From Niveibacterium sp. 24ML (lineage in GTDB: Bacteria > Pseudomonadota > Gammaproteobacteria > Burkholderiales > Rhodocyclaceae), in assembly GCF_026586805.1 (NCBI RefSeq), contig NZ_JAPFHA010000003.1, positions 186,001 to 250,000 of the forward strand: DNA of 64,000 bases, given 5' to 3'. Shown here piece by piece: positions 1-7,998 of this stretch. The position numbers were made by a program, and so were the translations under genes. Numbering within the stretch: position 1 is the stretch's first letter; every line of letters starts with the position of its first letter. Below the pieces are notes generated by a model that saw only the letters and a program-made list of their open reading frames with translations, was not told the origin of the DNA and made no database searches.

Positions 1-1
1 G

Positions 2-352
2 CGGGGTGCGAACGCCAGTGGTGTTGCGCTGGTCTCGATTTACGGCGGCTACTTCAACGGCGGGCTCGGCATCTTGTTGCTTGCGTTGTATGCCGTGTTG
101 GGCGAGCGAAGCCTGGCGCGCGCGAATGCACTCAAGAATCTCGTGTCTGCCGTACTGACCGCGGTGGCCGTGTGTCTCTATGCCTTTGGCGGGGCGGTGG
201 TTTGGGGCAAGGCCCTGCCGATGATGCTTGCCGCCGTGGCGGGCGGCTACATCGGCGCACGCGCTGGCAAGCGAATCCCGCCGGCGCTGCTGCGGGGCCT
301 GATTGTGCTGACTGGCCTGCTGATGTCCGTGCTGTTCTTCGTGCGAGGCTGA
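2..352 (+). CDS. TauE/SafE-family membrane transporter, C-terminal part (5' truncated by window edge)
   Basis: The reading frame is open from base 2 to the TGA at 350-352, so the N-terminus lies outside the window. The visible residues contain YGGYFNGGLGI, the glycine-rich repeat typical of TauE/SafE (DUF81) permeases. Three hydrophobic stretches follow (around ILLLALYAVL, LTAVAVCLYAF and GLIVLTGLLMSVLFF), and the family's short basic C-terminus is seen. The family exports or imports sulfite, sulfoacetate and other small anions across the inner membrane; the substrate here cannot be told. The -35 element of the next gene overlaps its stop codon. Confidence 0.8.
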   Translation, partial: RGANASGVALVSIYGGYFNGGLGILLLALYAVLGERSLARANALKNLVSAVLTAVAVCLYAFGGAVVWGKALPMMLAAVAGGYIGARAGKRIPPALLRGLIVLTGLLMSVLFFVRG

Positions 353-377
353 CAGGGCGAGCGTGGCCTGCTAGATT
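349..377 (+). promoter_or_regulatory. Candidate sigma70 promoter for the 59-residue peptide gene
   Basis: CTGACA (349-354), a 17-base spacer, then TAGATT (372-377) preceded by an extended -10 TGC. Transcription would start near 384 and leave a leader of about 24 bases with a GGAG ribosome site before the ATG at 408. The -35 overlaps the upstream stop codon. This is motif matching only. Confidence 0.5.
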
Positions 378-407
378 GACAACTCACCCCAACCGGAGCC
401 AGAAAAA

Positions 408-587
408 ATGAAACACGCAGCTTCCATTGCCGTCGTGATTGCGGCGTTCCTCTCGGCGCCTGTGCTGGCTTGCCCCGGTGGCGATATGGCTGGGCACGAG
501 CAAGGCGCATCCACTAAGAAGTCCGCCGAGCAACAGACCGAAAAGTCGGGCACGGCTGACAAGAAGACCGACGCCAAGAAAACCTGA
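408..587 (+). CDS. Small secreted Lys-rich peptide, 59 aa, function unknown
   Basis: This short gene starts at ATG 408, about 10 bases after CGGAG, and ends at TGA 585-587. The first 21 residues are a clear signal peptide (MKHAASIAVVIAAFLSAPVLA). A cysteine follows directly (VLAC), so lipidation is possible though the lipobox is imperfect. The mature part of about 38 residues is hydrophilic and rich in Lys, Thr, Glu and Gly, with no domain I recognise. It has its own candidate promoter and a good terminator 22 bases downstream, so it is probably a one-gene transcript. A role in metal binding or as a small envelope peptide would be a guess. Confidence 0.65.
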   Translation: MKHAASIAVVIAAFLSAPVLACPGGDMAGHEQGASTKKSAEQQTEKSGTADKKTDAKKT

Positions 588-609
588 CGCACCGCCAGCA
601 CCAACGCAA

Positions 610-637
610 AGGGCCGGGATGACCGGCCCTTTTTTTT
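610..637 (+). terminator. Rho-independent terminator
   Basis: An 8-bp perfect stem (610-617 with 623-630, sequence agggccgg/ccggccct) with a 5-base loop is followed by seven T. It ends the peptide gene and lies between convergent genes; on the other strand the U-run is short, so it would be weaker for panB. Confidence 0.85.
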
Positions 638-651
638 GCGAACGCGTTGTC

Positions 652-1467
652 TCAGTAGGTGTGCTCGGCGGCAGGGAAGCTGCCTTCCTGAACCGCCGTC
701 ACGTACGCGCCGACGGCTGCGTCGATGCTGGCGGCGCCCTCCATGAAATTACGCACGAAACGCGCCTTGCGGCCGGGGAAGACGCCGAGCAGATCATGCA
801 GGACCAACACCTGGCCATCGGTGTCCTTGCCTGCACCAATCCCGATGCTTGCCATGGATGTGAGGGATGCCGTGAGCGCCGCGGCAACGGTGGCTGGCAC
901 CATTTCAAGGACGATCAGCGCCGCGCCGGCTGCCTCAAGCGCCTTGGCGTCGGTATTGAGCTGGCGTGCACCTTCTTCGGTCCGGCCCTGGACGCGGTAG
1001 CCGCCCAACTGATTCACCGCCTGCGGGGTCAGCCCGATGTGCCCGCAGACGGGAATGCCCCGTTCCACCAGGAAGCGCACCGTATCGGCCATGTACGCGC
1101 CGCCTTCGAGCTTGACCATGTGTGCGCCGGCCGCCATCAACTGCACCGCGTTGCGCAGCGCCTGCTGCGGGCTTTCCTGATAGCTGCCGAATGGCATGTC
1201 GGCAACGATCAGCGGCCGCTTGCAGCCGCGTGCAACGCACTGCGTGTGATAGACCATGTGCTCCATCGTGACCGGCAAGGTGCTGCTGTGGCCTTGCAGC
1301 ACGTTGCCGAGCGAGTCGCCGACAAGAATCACATCAACGCCATTGCGCTCGAGCAGGGCCGCGAAGCTGGCGTCGTAGCAGGTGAGCATCGCGATTTTGC
1401 GGCCCTCGGCGCGCATCTTCGCGAGTTCGGTGAGGGTAACGGGGCGATCGTTCTGGAGATAAGTCAT
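652..1467 (-). CDS. panB: 3-methyl-2-oxobutanoate hydroxymethyltransferase
   Basis: PanB makes ketopantoate from alpha-ketoisovalerate and methylene-tetrahydrofolate, the first committed step of pantothenate and CoA synthesis in the cytosol. The 271-residue protein is the usual length. It shows [12 protein letters not shown], the metal-binding [14 protein letters not shown] segment, [13 protein letters not shown] and GHIGLTPQ, all family hallmarks. The start at 1467 is chosen because AAGGACG lies just upstream; the open frame continues to 1647 but the extra residues do not look like PanB. It is the last gene of the minus-strand run from hda. panC is not in the window. Confidence 0.96.
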   Translation of the reverse strand: MTYLQNDRPVTLTELAKMRAEGRKIAMLTCYDASFAALLERNGVDVILVGDSLGNVLQGHSSTLPVTMEHMVYHTQCVARGCKRPLIVADMPFGSYQESPQQALRNAVQLMAAGAHMVKLEGGAYMADTVRFLVERGIPVCGHIGLTPQAVNQLGGYRVQGRTEEGARQLNTDAKALEAAGAALIVLEMVPATVAAALTASLTSMASIGIGAGKDTDGQVLVLHDLLGVFPGRKARFVRNFMEGAASIDAAVGAYVTAVQEGSFPAAEHTY

Positions 1468-1603
1468 TGTGGGACGTCCTTGCTGCATGCGCCTTGCCTG
1501 TCCGCCAGGGTGTCGGGGACGGGCGCTTCGGTTCCCGTTTGGGGGCGATGCGTGCGCGTTGCGTGTTGGTCTGGCTGGAAAAGGTTTCGTCTGGGCGGCG
1601 CGC

Positions 1604-2239
1604 CTACTGGGCGTAGCCGAAGAATTCACGATAGCTGCGCATCGCATTGAGCCGATCGACCATCAATTCGAAGTCGTCGTCCTGGTCGACCGGGTTGAGC
1701 ACTTCCGCATTGACGATGAACAGCGGTGCGGCGTCGTACTGATGGAAGAAGCTGGCATAGCGCTCTGACACGCTGGCCAGGTAGCTTTCGGTGATGTTGC
1801 GCTCGGCACCCACGCCGCGCTTGCGCACGCGATCCATCAGGATCTCTGGCTGCGCTTGCAGGTAGATCACCAGGTCGGGCCGCGGGATCTGTGGCTGCAG
1901 CGTTGCGTAAAGGCGCTGGTAGAGGCGCTCTTCGTCTGCGCCAAGCGTCAGGCCTGCGAACAGCGGGTCTTTCTCGATCAGGAAGTCAGACACCACCCGC
2001 CGCTCGGCAGGGTGCTGGGCAAACTGCGCAAGCAGGTCGTGCCGCTGGTACAGGAAGGACACTTGGGTCGCCAACGCCCAGCGGTCCATGTTTTCGTAGA
2101 AGCGCCCAAGGAAGGGGTTGAGCTCGGGCTGCTCAAGCATCAGGTCGGCGTCCAGCCGCTGAGCGAGGCGTTGCGCAAAGCTGGTCTTGCCAGCACCGAT
2201 CGGACCTTCCACCACGATGTGGCGCGCCTTTTCAAGCAT
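1604..2239 (-). CDS. Deoxynucleoside kinase (dGK/dCK-type)
   Basis: This P-loop kinase phosphorylates deoxynucleosides for salvage. The Walker A is [15 protein letters not shown] at the N-terminus, followed by [20 protein letters not shown] and QVSFLYQRH, the substrate-binding segment of the dNK family, and a lid with [14 protein letters not shown] take the start at 2239 ([10 protein letters not shown]), with AGGA about 11 bases upstream; an in-frame ATG at 2278 adds 13 residues but lacks a ribosome site. It sits between folK and panB, an order often seen in betaproteobacteria, where it is commonly labelled deoxyadenosine/deoxyguanosine kinase. The preferred base is not deducible here. Confidence 0.85.
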   Translation of the reverse strand: MLEKARHIVVEGPIGAGKTSFAQRLAQRLDADLMLEQPELNPFLGRFYENMDRWALATQVSFLYQRHDLLAQFAQHPAERRVVSDFLIEKDPLFAGLTLGADEERLYQRLYATLQPQIPRPDLVIYLQAQPEILMDRVRKRGVGAERNITESYLASVSERYASFFHQYDAAPLFIVNAEVLNPVDQDDDFELMVDRLNAMRSYREFFGYAQ

Positions 2240-2326
2240 TCTGTGCTGCGTCCTGAGAGTGATGATTGACGTCGGCAAGCATACACAAGGCGGCGATGAG
2301 TTGCGCGGTGCGGCGCCGGTGGCGCC

Positions 2327-2815
2327 TCAATCCATGCGTTCGATCAGTTGATCGCGAACCGATGGCAGCAGTGCTGCGACGCGCCCGTGGCCGGGAATCT
2401 GCAGATCCGAGTTGATTTCGGCCAGCGGCGCGAGGACGAACGCGCGCAAGTGCATGCGGGGATGCGGCAGGGTCAGTTCCTCGGTCGCGAGCGAGATATC
2501 GCCAAACATCAGCAGATCGAGGTCGAGCGTGCGCGGGGCGTTGCGAAAACTGCGCTCGCGGCCATTGGCTTGCTCGATCTGCTGCAGCGCTCGCAAGAGC
2601 GCAAGGGGTTCGAGCCCGGTATCCAGCGCGACGACCGCATTCCAGTAATCGGGTTGTCCGGGCGCGTCGACCGGCGCGCTGCGATAGTGCGAGGAGCGCG
2701 CGACGAGGCGACACTGCGCAAGCCGGGCGATCGATTCGATGGCGCGGTTCAAGGCAGCGCGGGGTTCGCCCAGGTTTGCACCCAATGCGACCCAGGCGCG
2801 CGACAGTTCACTCAT
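2327..2815 (-). CDS. folK: 6-hydroxymethyl-7,8-dihydropterin pyrophosphokinase
   Basis: FolK transfers pyrophosphate from ATP to hydroxymethyl-dihydropterin in folate synthesis. The 162 residues match the family length. Visible hallmarks are the N-terminal WVALGANLGEP, SSHYRSAPV, QPDYWNAVV and the magnesium/ATP signature RTLDLDLLMFGD followed by LPHPRMHLRAFVL. The start codon overlaps the pcnB stop by one base (TGATG), which suggests translational coupling. PanB downstream uses a folate cofactor, so the two neighbours are linked metabolically. Confidence 0.96.
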   Translation of the reverse strand: MSELSRAWVALGANLGEPRAALNRAIESIARLAQCRLVARSSHYRSAPVDAPGQPDYWNAVVALDTGLEPLALLRALQQIEQANGRERSFRNAPRTLDLDLLMFGDISLATEELTLPHPRMHLRAFVLAPLAEINSDLQIPGHGRVAALLPSVRDQLIERMD

Positions 2816-4158
2816 CAGGCCGCCGTATCGCCACCAGCGGGCTTGCGCCGGCGACGGCGGCGTTTCTTGGCCGCAGCGTCCTGATCGGGTACCAGCATGG
2901 TTTCGCGCGAATCAGGGTTGGCGTCGGCGAAGTTGTTCCACCAGTCGGCTACTTCGATCGGCAGTTCGCCGCTGAGCGCGCGCAGGCGCAGGAAGTCATA
3001 GCCTGCTCGATATCTGGGCTGCTCAAGAAGACGGAAGGGCGCCTTGCCGGCACGGCGCTCAAAGCGCGGTTGCAAGGCCCAGATTTCCTTGATGTCGGCC
3101 GAAATCTTGCGGGTGATCGCCAGCTTTTCGGCCTGTTGGTCAAGCACCTCGGACATTGCGTCAAACAGCGCGGCCTGGTTGGGTTCGCCGCGCGCCTTGC
3201 GCGCTTCCCAGTTGGCCAGGGCTTCATGCCACAAAAGTGTGGCGAATAAGAAGCCGGGTGACACGGGCTTGCCCGCGCGGACGCGCTCGTCGGTGTTTTC
3301 GAGCGCCAGCCAGACGAATCGCTCGCCCATCGGTTGCTCAAGGATCACGTCGAGCAGCGGCAGGAGCCCCTTGTGCAGGCCTTCGGCGAGCAGTTGCTTG
3401 AGGCAGGCCACCGCGTGGCCGCTGGTGAGCAGCTTGAGCATTTCGTCGAAAAGCCGTGCCGGCGGCACGTTTTCGAGCAACTCGGCCAACTCAAGTATTG
3501 GCTTGCGCGCGGCCGGGTCGATGATCAGGCCCAGTTTGGCCGCCATGCGCACCGCGCGCAGCATCCGCACCGGGTCTTCGCGGTAGCGCGTGACCGGGTC
3601 GCCAATGATGCGCAGCGTCTTCTGCTTCAGATCACCCACGCCGTGGTGGTAGTCGATCACCGTTTCGGTGCTCGGGTCGAAGTAGAGCGCATTGATCGTG
3701 AAGTCGCGGCGGGTGGCGTCTTCGGCCTGCGTGCCCCACACGTTGTCGGCGAGGATGCGGCCGTGCTCGTCGGTGTGGGTGTCTTCACTTTGCAGTGCGC
3801 GGAAGGTGGAGACCTCGATGGTTTCCGGGCCGCTCATCACATGAACGATGCGGAAGCGGCGCCCGATGATGCGCGAGCGCCGGAACAGATCGCGTACCTG
3901 CTCCGGAGTGGCGTCGGTCGCGACGTCGTAATCCTTGGGCGTGATACCCGCGATCAGATCACGTACCGCACCGCCCACGACAAAACCCTTGAAGCCGGCT
4001 TCCTGCAGCGTGCTGCACACGCGCCGGGCTGCCGGCGAGATGCGGTCGCGCGTGATGCCGTGCTGGGCGAGCGGGATGACGGCCGGCTCGATGGCGCGAA
4101 CCGCGGTCGCGGCGGCCGGCTCGCGGCGGAATACTCGGCGCAGTAGCTTGCGGATCAT
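2815..4158 (-). CDS. pcnB: Poly(A) polymerase I
   Basis: PcnB adds 3' poly(A) tails to RNA and promotes decay. The nucleotidyltransferase core shows GFKGFVVGGAVRDLI, PKDYDVATDATPEQV with the catalytic DxD, the RIIGRRFRIVHV segment and RRDFTINALYF, followed by the RNA-binding region (YREDPVRMLRAVRMAAKL). The C-terminus carries a basic KKRRRRRRKPAGG tail typical of bacterial poly(A) polymerases as opposed to CCA-adding enzymes. The start at 4158 gives 447 residues, close to the E. coli enzyme. It lies 57 bases after the HAD gene and overlaps folK by one base. Confidence 0.95.
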   Translation of the reverse strand: MIRKLLRRVFRREPAAATAVRAIEPAVIPLAQHGITRDRISPAARRVCSTLQEAGFKGFVVGGAVRDLIAGITPKDYDVATDATPEQVRDLFRRSRIIGRRFRIVHVMSGPETIEVSTFRALQSEDTHTDEHGRILADNVWGTQAEDATRRDFTINALYFDPSTETVIDYHHGVGDLKQKTLRIIGDPVTRYREDPVRMLRAVRMAAKLGLIIDPAARKPILELAELLENVPPARLFDEMLKLLTSGHAVACLKQLLAEGLHKGLLPLLDVILEQPMGERFVWLALENTDERVRAGKPVSPGFLFATLLWHEALANWEARKARGEPNQAALFDAMSEVLDQQAEKLAITRKISADIKEIWALQPRFERRAGKAPFRLLEQPRYRAGYDFLRLRALSGELPIEVADWWNNFADANPDSRETMLVPDQDAAAKKRRRRRRKPAGGDTAA

Positions 4159-4215
4159 TGGGTGTGAGTTCGTCTTCTTCTTTGAAAAATCCGCTAATTG
4201 TAACAGTGCGGTGAC

Positions 4216-4881
4216 TCAGCCGCGCAGGCTGAGGACCTGCCAGCCCCTGCCTTGTGCCTGCGCCAGCAGCACCGGATCGGGATCGACCGCAACCGGGTCG
4301 CTGACGCGTTCGAGTAGCGGCAGGTCATTGCGTGAGTCGCTGTAGAACCAGGTGCGCTCGAAACTGCCCCAGTGCAAGCCGAGCGATTCAAGCCAGTGCT
4401 CGACGCGCTCGATCTTGCCGGCTTGAAACGCCGGGGTGCCGCGCGGCAGGCCTGTGAATTCGCCGTCTTGTTGTGCTGGTGTCGTGGCCACCATGTGGGG
4501 GATGCCTAGCTTGCGGACGATGGGGCCGGTAACGAAGGCGTTGGTGGCAGTCACCACCGCGCAGAGGTCGCCCGCGTCCCGGTGGCGGTCGACCAGCGCC
4601 TGGGCGGCGGGCAGCCACATGCCATCCACCCGTTCGCGCATGAACTGGTCGTGCAGGGATTCGAGTTCGGCGCGAGGGCGCTTCGCCAGCGGGGCGAGCG
4701 CGAAGGCGAGGTATTCGAAGATGTTCATCGTGCCGGCCTTGTACTGCTCGTAGAACTCGGCATTGCGGGCTTCGTACTCGGCGCGGTCTACGAGACCCTG
4801 GTCAACGATGAACTGACCCCACTCATAGTCGCTGTCTCCAGCGAGCAAGGTGTTGTCGAGATCGAAGAGAGCGAGATTCAT
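4216..4881 (-). CDS. HAD-superfamily phosphatase (SerB/HAD-IB type)
   Basis: The 221-residue protein has all four HAD motifs: ALFDLDNTLLAGDSD with the nucleophile Asp, VVTATNAFVT (motif II Thr), a Lys in GKIERVEHW, and FYSDSRNDLPLLE (motif IV). The architecture is HAD subfamily IB, the group containing phosphoserine phosphatase and one class of histidinol-phosphatase. Homologues at this place between hda and pcnB in betaproteobacteria are usually labelled histidinol-phosphatase-like or SerB-like; the substrate is not settled by sequence. Its ATG overlaps the hda stop by 4 bases (ATGA). Confidence 0.9.
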   Translation of the reverse strand: MNLALFDLDNTLLAGDSDYEWGQFIVDQGLVDRAEYEARNAEFYEQYKAGTMNIFEYLAFALAPLAKRPRAELESLHDQFMRERVDGMWLPAAQALVDRHRDAGDLCAVVTATNAFVTGPIVRKLGIPHMVATTPAQQDGEFTGLPRGTPAFQAGKIERVEHWLESLGLHWGSFERTWFYSDSRNDLPLLERVSDPVAVDPDPVLLAQAQGRGWQVLSLRG

Positions 4882-5567
4882 GAGGCCTCCGGGGGCAGCA
4901 GATTGCCTTGCATCAGTTCGCGCAGCAGTGGCAGGGTTGGGGGGCGGTGGCGGGCGAGCGAGGCCTCGTCCAGCGTGTCGATCGCAGCGAGCAATGAAGG
5001 CAGGTCGCGGCGGCCGTGTCGCAAGAGCCAGCTGATCAGATCCGGCTCGAGCATCAGGCCCCGGCTCAGACCATACAGCGCCAGCATTTCTCCTTTGTGC
5101 CCGTCATCGAGGGGCTTGAGCTCGAACACCAGGCATTGGCCGATCCGTGTGCGAACGTCTTCACGCAGCCGCAGGCTTGCTGGCGGAGCATCGCCGCCGA
5201 TCAGCAAACTGCACGCCTGGCCGGGGGCGCGGATGAACGAGCGGAACAGCGCCGCCTGACCGGCTGCGTCTAGGCTGTCCGCCGCATCGAGACACAGCAG
5301 GCCGCCCGGGGGCAGGGGGTAGTCGCCATCACTGCCCGGTTGCTTGGCCAGTTCGGCGGCGCGCCCGTTTGCGCGCGCATCCGCCACCGCCGCCTGCAAC
5401 AGGTGGCTGCGTCCGCTGCCGGCCTCACCCCACAGGTAAATCGCCTGCGGTTGGCCATAGCAGGCCAGCAGGCGCACGCTGTCTAGCGCTTCGCGATTGG
5501 CGCCGACAACAAAGTTGTCGAAGCGCGGCGTGCGTTCGGGGCGCAGGTTGAGGGTGAGTTGTCTCAC
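4878..5567 (-). CDS. hda: DnaA regulatory inactivator Hda
   Basis: Hda binds the DNA-loaded beta clamp and stimulates ATP hydrolysis by DnaA, which resets initiation. The protein starts at GTG 5567 and begins RQLTLNL, the N-terminal clamp-binding motif (Q-L-x-L) that defines Hda, so this start is well supported although the frame stays open to 6680. The AAA+ part has a Walker A LWGEAGSGRSHLLQA, a Walker B LLCLDAAD and the arginine-rich region LREDVRTRIG. The 229 residues match E. coli Hda. It leads the run hda-HAD-pcnB-folK-dNK-panB and has a candidate promoter at 5638-5666. Confidence 0.93.
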   Translation of the reverse strand: MRQLTLNLRPERTPRFDNFVVGANREALDSVRLLACYGQPQAIYLWGEAGSGRSHLLQAAVADARANGRAAELAKQPGSDGDYPLPPGGLLCLDAADSLDAAGQAALFRSFIRAPGQACSLLIGGDAPPASLRLREDVRTRIGQCLVFELKPLDDGHKGEMLALYGLSRGLMLEPDLISWLLRHGRRDLPSLLAAIDTLDEASLARHRPPTLPLLRELMQGNLLPPEAS

Positions 5568-5637
5568 GATGGCGGTGGGCCGGGTGGGGCGATTGTTCGG
5601 GGCGCCAAACGGCGGGCTGGCTGGCGGCAAACCCGTA

Positions 5638-5666
5638 ATCGTAGACGCCCGCCTGCCGCGACTCAA
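5638..5666 (-). promoter_or_regulatory. Candidate sigma70 promoter for the hda-panB operon
   Basis: On the minus strand TTGAGT (5666-5661), a 17-base spacer and TACGAT (5643-5638). Transcription would start near 5631, about 64 bases before the hda GTG. Four of six positions match in each element; no other support. Confidence 0.4.
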
Positions 5667-5849
5667 CAGCAATGGCGGATTTCCCTGCTCACGCTGCGCG
5701 AACCTGAAATGTGCAGCTGCTTGACGACGGCCGCGTCGGGCGGATGAGTGGCGCGTTACGATCAGGCGGGTACTGGGCGCGTCCGATTGGTCCAGTGCAG
5801 ATGGGGGCGCGATTGCCTCGCCGCACGAATCGGGCTTGGAGTGAGCAAG

Positions 5850-6626
5850 ATGTCTCAACTGGAAGATACGCTGGGCCGTGTTGCACAGTGCCTGAGGGAT
5901 GCGCGCCGTATCCTCTTCATAACCGGCGCCGGCATCTCGGCCGATTCGGGCTTGCCCACGTATCGGGGCATCAATGGTCTTTACAACGACCAACTGACTG
6001 ACGAGGGCATCGACATCGAGGATGCCCTGTCTGGCGAAATGCTGCGCACCCACCCGGCGCTGACCTGGAAGTACCTTGCGCAGATCGAACGCAGCTGCCG
6101 TGGCGCTGTGCCCAACGATGCTCACCATGCCTTGCGGAAGATCGAGACCAGCGCGCCGCATGCGCTGGTGCTGACCCAGAACGTCGATGGTTTGCACCAT
6201 GCGGCGGGTAGCCAGAACCTGATCGAGATTCACGGGAGTTTGCGGCGCTTGCGCTGTACCGGATGTGGCTTTCGCGAAGCGGTGACATCGCTGGAGGGGC
6301 GCAGCCTGCCGCCGGTGTGCGCAGCTTGCGGTGCATGGATGCGGCCGGAAGTCGTGTTGTTTGGCGAGCGCCTGGCGCAACAGGACCTTGAACGGCTTTA
6401 CGCGGAATTGGCTGAGGGTTTTGACCTGGTGTTCAGCATCGGAACGACCAGTACCTTTCCGTACATCGTTGAGCCGGTCGCCTGGGCGGTGCAGGCGGGC
6501 GTCCCGACGGTTGAAATCAACCCGCAGGCCACACAGATCAGCCCCTACGTGCGCTACCGCATTCCGCTGGGGGCGGCACAAGCGATGAGGGCGCTGCTTG
6601 AACGCAGCGCCCTCGGGGATCTCTGA
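5850..6626 (+). CDS. NAD-dependent protein deacylase, Sir2 family
   Basis: Sirtuins remove acyl groups from lysines using NAD. The 258 residues show the NAD site [28 protein letters not shown], the catalytic His in [12 protein letters not shown], a zinc ribbon of two cysteine pairs (CTGC and CAAC), RPEVVLFGE and a C-terminal [14 protein letters not shown] and VEINPQ. The start at 5850 is favoured by GGAG ten bases upstream. Residues diagnostic of desuccinylases (Ala-Tyr-Arg of the CobB class) are not obvious, so plain deacetylase activity is more likely. It is a single plus-strand gene between hda and purM and converges on purM with only 10 bases between stops. Confidence 0.93.
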   Translation: MSQLEDTLGRVAQCLRDARRILFITGAGISADSGLPTYRGINGLYNDQLTDEGIDIEDALSGEMLRTHPALTWKYLAQIERSCRGAVPNDAHHALRKIETSAPHALVLTQNVDGLHHAAGSQNLIEIHGSLRRLRCTGCGFREAVTSLEGRSLPPVCAACGAWMRPEVVLFGERLAQQDLERLYAELAEGFDLVFSIGTTSTFPYIVEPVAWAVQAGVPTVEINPQATQISPYVRYRIPLGAAQAMRALLERSALGDL

Positions 6627-6636
6627 CCGACAGGCT

Positions 6637-7746
6637 TTATGCGCGCAGGTGCAGTTCGTCCGCCGCAAAGACCAGATCAAGCGGCTCGATCACCACTTGC
6701 TTTGCGCCGGCTTCAACGCGCCCTGCCAGCCAGGCGTCGATGCCGTTCGCGCGGGCGATCTCAACCGTGCGCGCTGCATCGGCGGCTGCGACGTAGAGCG
6801 CAAAGCCCGCGCCCATGTTCAGGCTGCCGTAGGCTTCACGGTTGTCGATGCCCGCCTTCTCCTGAATGAAAGCGAGCACCGGCGGTACCGGCGGCAGGGT
6901 CTGGATGCGGTAGGTGAAGCTGCCCGGGTGGCGCATGATCTTGCGCCAGCCATGGCCGGTGATGTTCGCGCAGTAGTGAGGGATGATGCCGGCGGCGAAC
7001 AGCGCCTCGGTCACCGGCACGTAGAGCGCGGTCGGATCGAGCAAGGCCTCGCCGTACATGCGGCCGTCGGAGAGCTTGCTGGCGTAGCCGTCGGGCAGGC
7101 GCTCGACCAGCTTGCGTGCGAGGCTCACGCCGTTGGCGTGGATGCCGCTCGACGCAAGGAACACAATCGCATCGCCATCGGCAAGCTTGTCGCCCAGCGT
7201 CAGATGCTCACGCGAACGGACGATACCGACCGACGAAGCCGCCAGGTCGATGCGGCCTGCTTCCACCACGCCGGCCAGCGCCGGGGTTTCGCCGCCGCCC
7301 CAGCTGACTTTGCAGACGTCGCAGGCACGCTGCCAACCGTTCACCAGATCGCGCATCCGTTGCTCGTCGGCAAACCAGTCGCTGCCGCCGGCCGACCAGT
7401 ACGCGTGCACCGACATCGGCGTGGCGCCAACCGTAATCAGGTCGTTAACCGCCATCGCTATGGTGTCTTGCGCGATGCTGTCGTAGTGGGTGCGCCCGGT
7501 GATGGCGCGCACCGCATCGGCGACCAGCGCCTTGGTGCCGAGGCACTCGGTGATCGAGGCGATCAGCACGCCGCCTACGTCCATCACATAAGCCGATTCG
7601 CCGCGCGAGGCGGGGATTTCGCTTACGCCGTGCGCGGCGAGGTTGCCCTTGGTGGCGCTAGCGGCCTGCTGGGCGAGGATCTTGAGCGGGTCGATCTTGC
7701 TGTAGTCGACGCCGGCGGCGGTGTAATCGAGTGGGGTCTGGCTCAT
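6637..7746 (-). CDS. purM: Phosphoribosylformylglycinamidine cyclo-ligase
   Basis: PurM closes the imidazole ring of AIR in purine synthesis, using ATP. The protein begins with the family signature LDYTAAGVDYSKID, followed by VMDVGGVLIASITECLGTK, an acidic segment around AMAVNDLITVGATP, the glycine-rich WGGGETPAL and GITGHGWRKIMRHPG-like C-terminal region. At 369 residues it is slightly longer than E. coli PurM (345). It stands alone on the minus strand but purM next to hda is the usual betaproteobacterial order; the sirtuin gene has come between them. Confidence 0.96.
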   Translation of the reverse strand: MSQTPLDYTAAGVDYSKIDPLKILAQQAASATKGNLAAHGVSEIPASRGESAYVMDVGGVLIASITECLGTKALVADAVRAITGRTHYDSIAQDTIAMAVNDLITVGATPMSVHAYWSAGGSDWFADEQRMRDLVNGWQRACDVCKVSWGGGETPALAGVVEAGRIDLAASSVGIVRSREHLTLGDKLADGDAIVFLASSGIHANGVSLARKLVERLPDGYASKLSDGRMYGEALLDPTALYVPVTEALFAAGIIPHYCANITGHGWRKIMRHPGSFTYRIQTLPPVPPVLAFIQEKAGIDNREAYGSLNMGAGFALYVAAADAARTVEIARANGIDAWLAGRVEAGAKQVVIEPLDLVFAADELHLRA

Positions 7747-7906
7747 GACGGGTCCTGCGCAAATGAGGGCGCGATTCTATCGCGACCGGTGACCCCGCAG
7801 CCAGCGAGGGTTCGCATGCGCTAACAGGGGTACGTAAGCCTTTAGGGTTTCGCGGTGTCGGCGATGCTGATAGGCTTGGTCGAAGAAAACGATTGCAAGA
7901 TTCTTT

Positions 7907-7949
7907 GATAAATAGTTTGACGCCCGAACAATTGGCGACTAGATTTATC
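7907..7949 (+). promoter_or_regulatory. xyl operon promoter with flanking inverted arms
   Basis: TTGACG (7917-7922), a 17-base spacer and TAGATT (7940-7945) form a good sigma70 promoter; transcription would start near 7952, about 47 bases before xylB. The arms GATAAAT (7907-7913) and ATTTATC (7943-7949) are exact reverse complements and bracket the promoter, one just upstream of the -35 and one over the -10. That placement suits an operator, but no regulator gene lies nearby. Confidence 0.6.
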
Positions 7950-7998
7950 TCATCGGCGCTGCCAATCGATGCAAGCGCAAGGAAGGACGGACCGAAAC

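Noticed and set aside
439-1650. 403-residue plus-strand frame opposite panB
   Set aside because: It runs antisense to panB, whose motifs are unmistakable; the Arg/His/Ala-rich translation is the usual shadow of high-GC coding DNA.
5568-6680. N-terminal 370 residues of the long frame ahead of hda
   Set aside because: They are antisense to the sirtuin gene. The conserved clamp-binding QLTLNL fixes the hda start at 5567.
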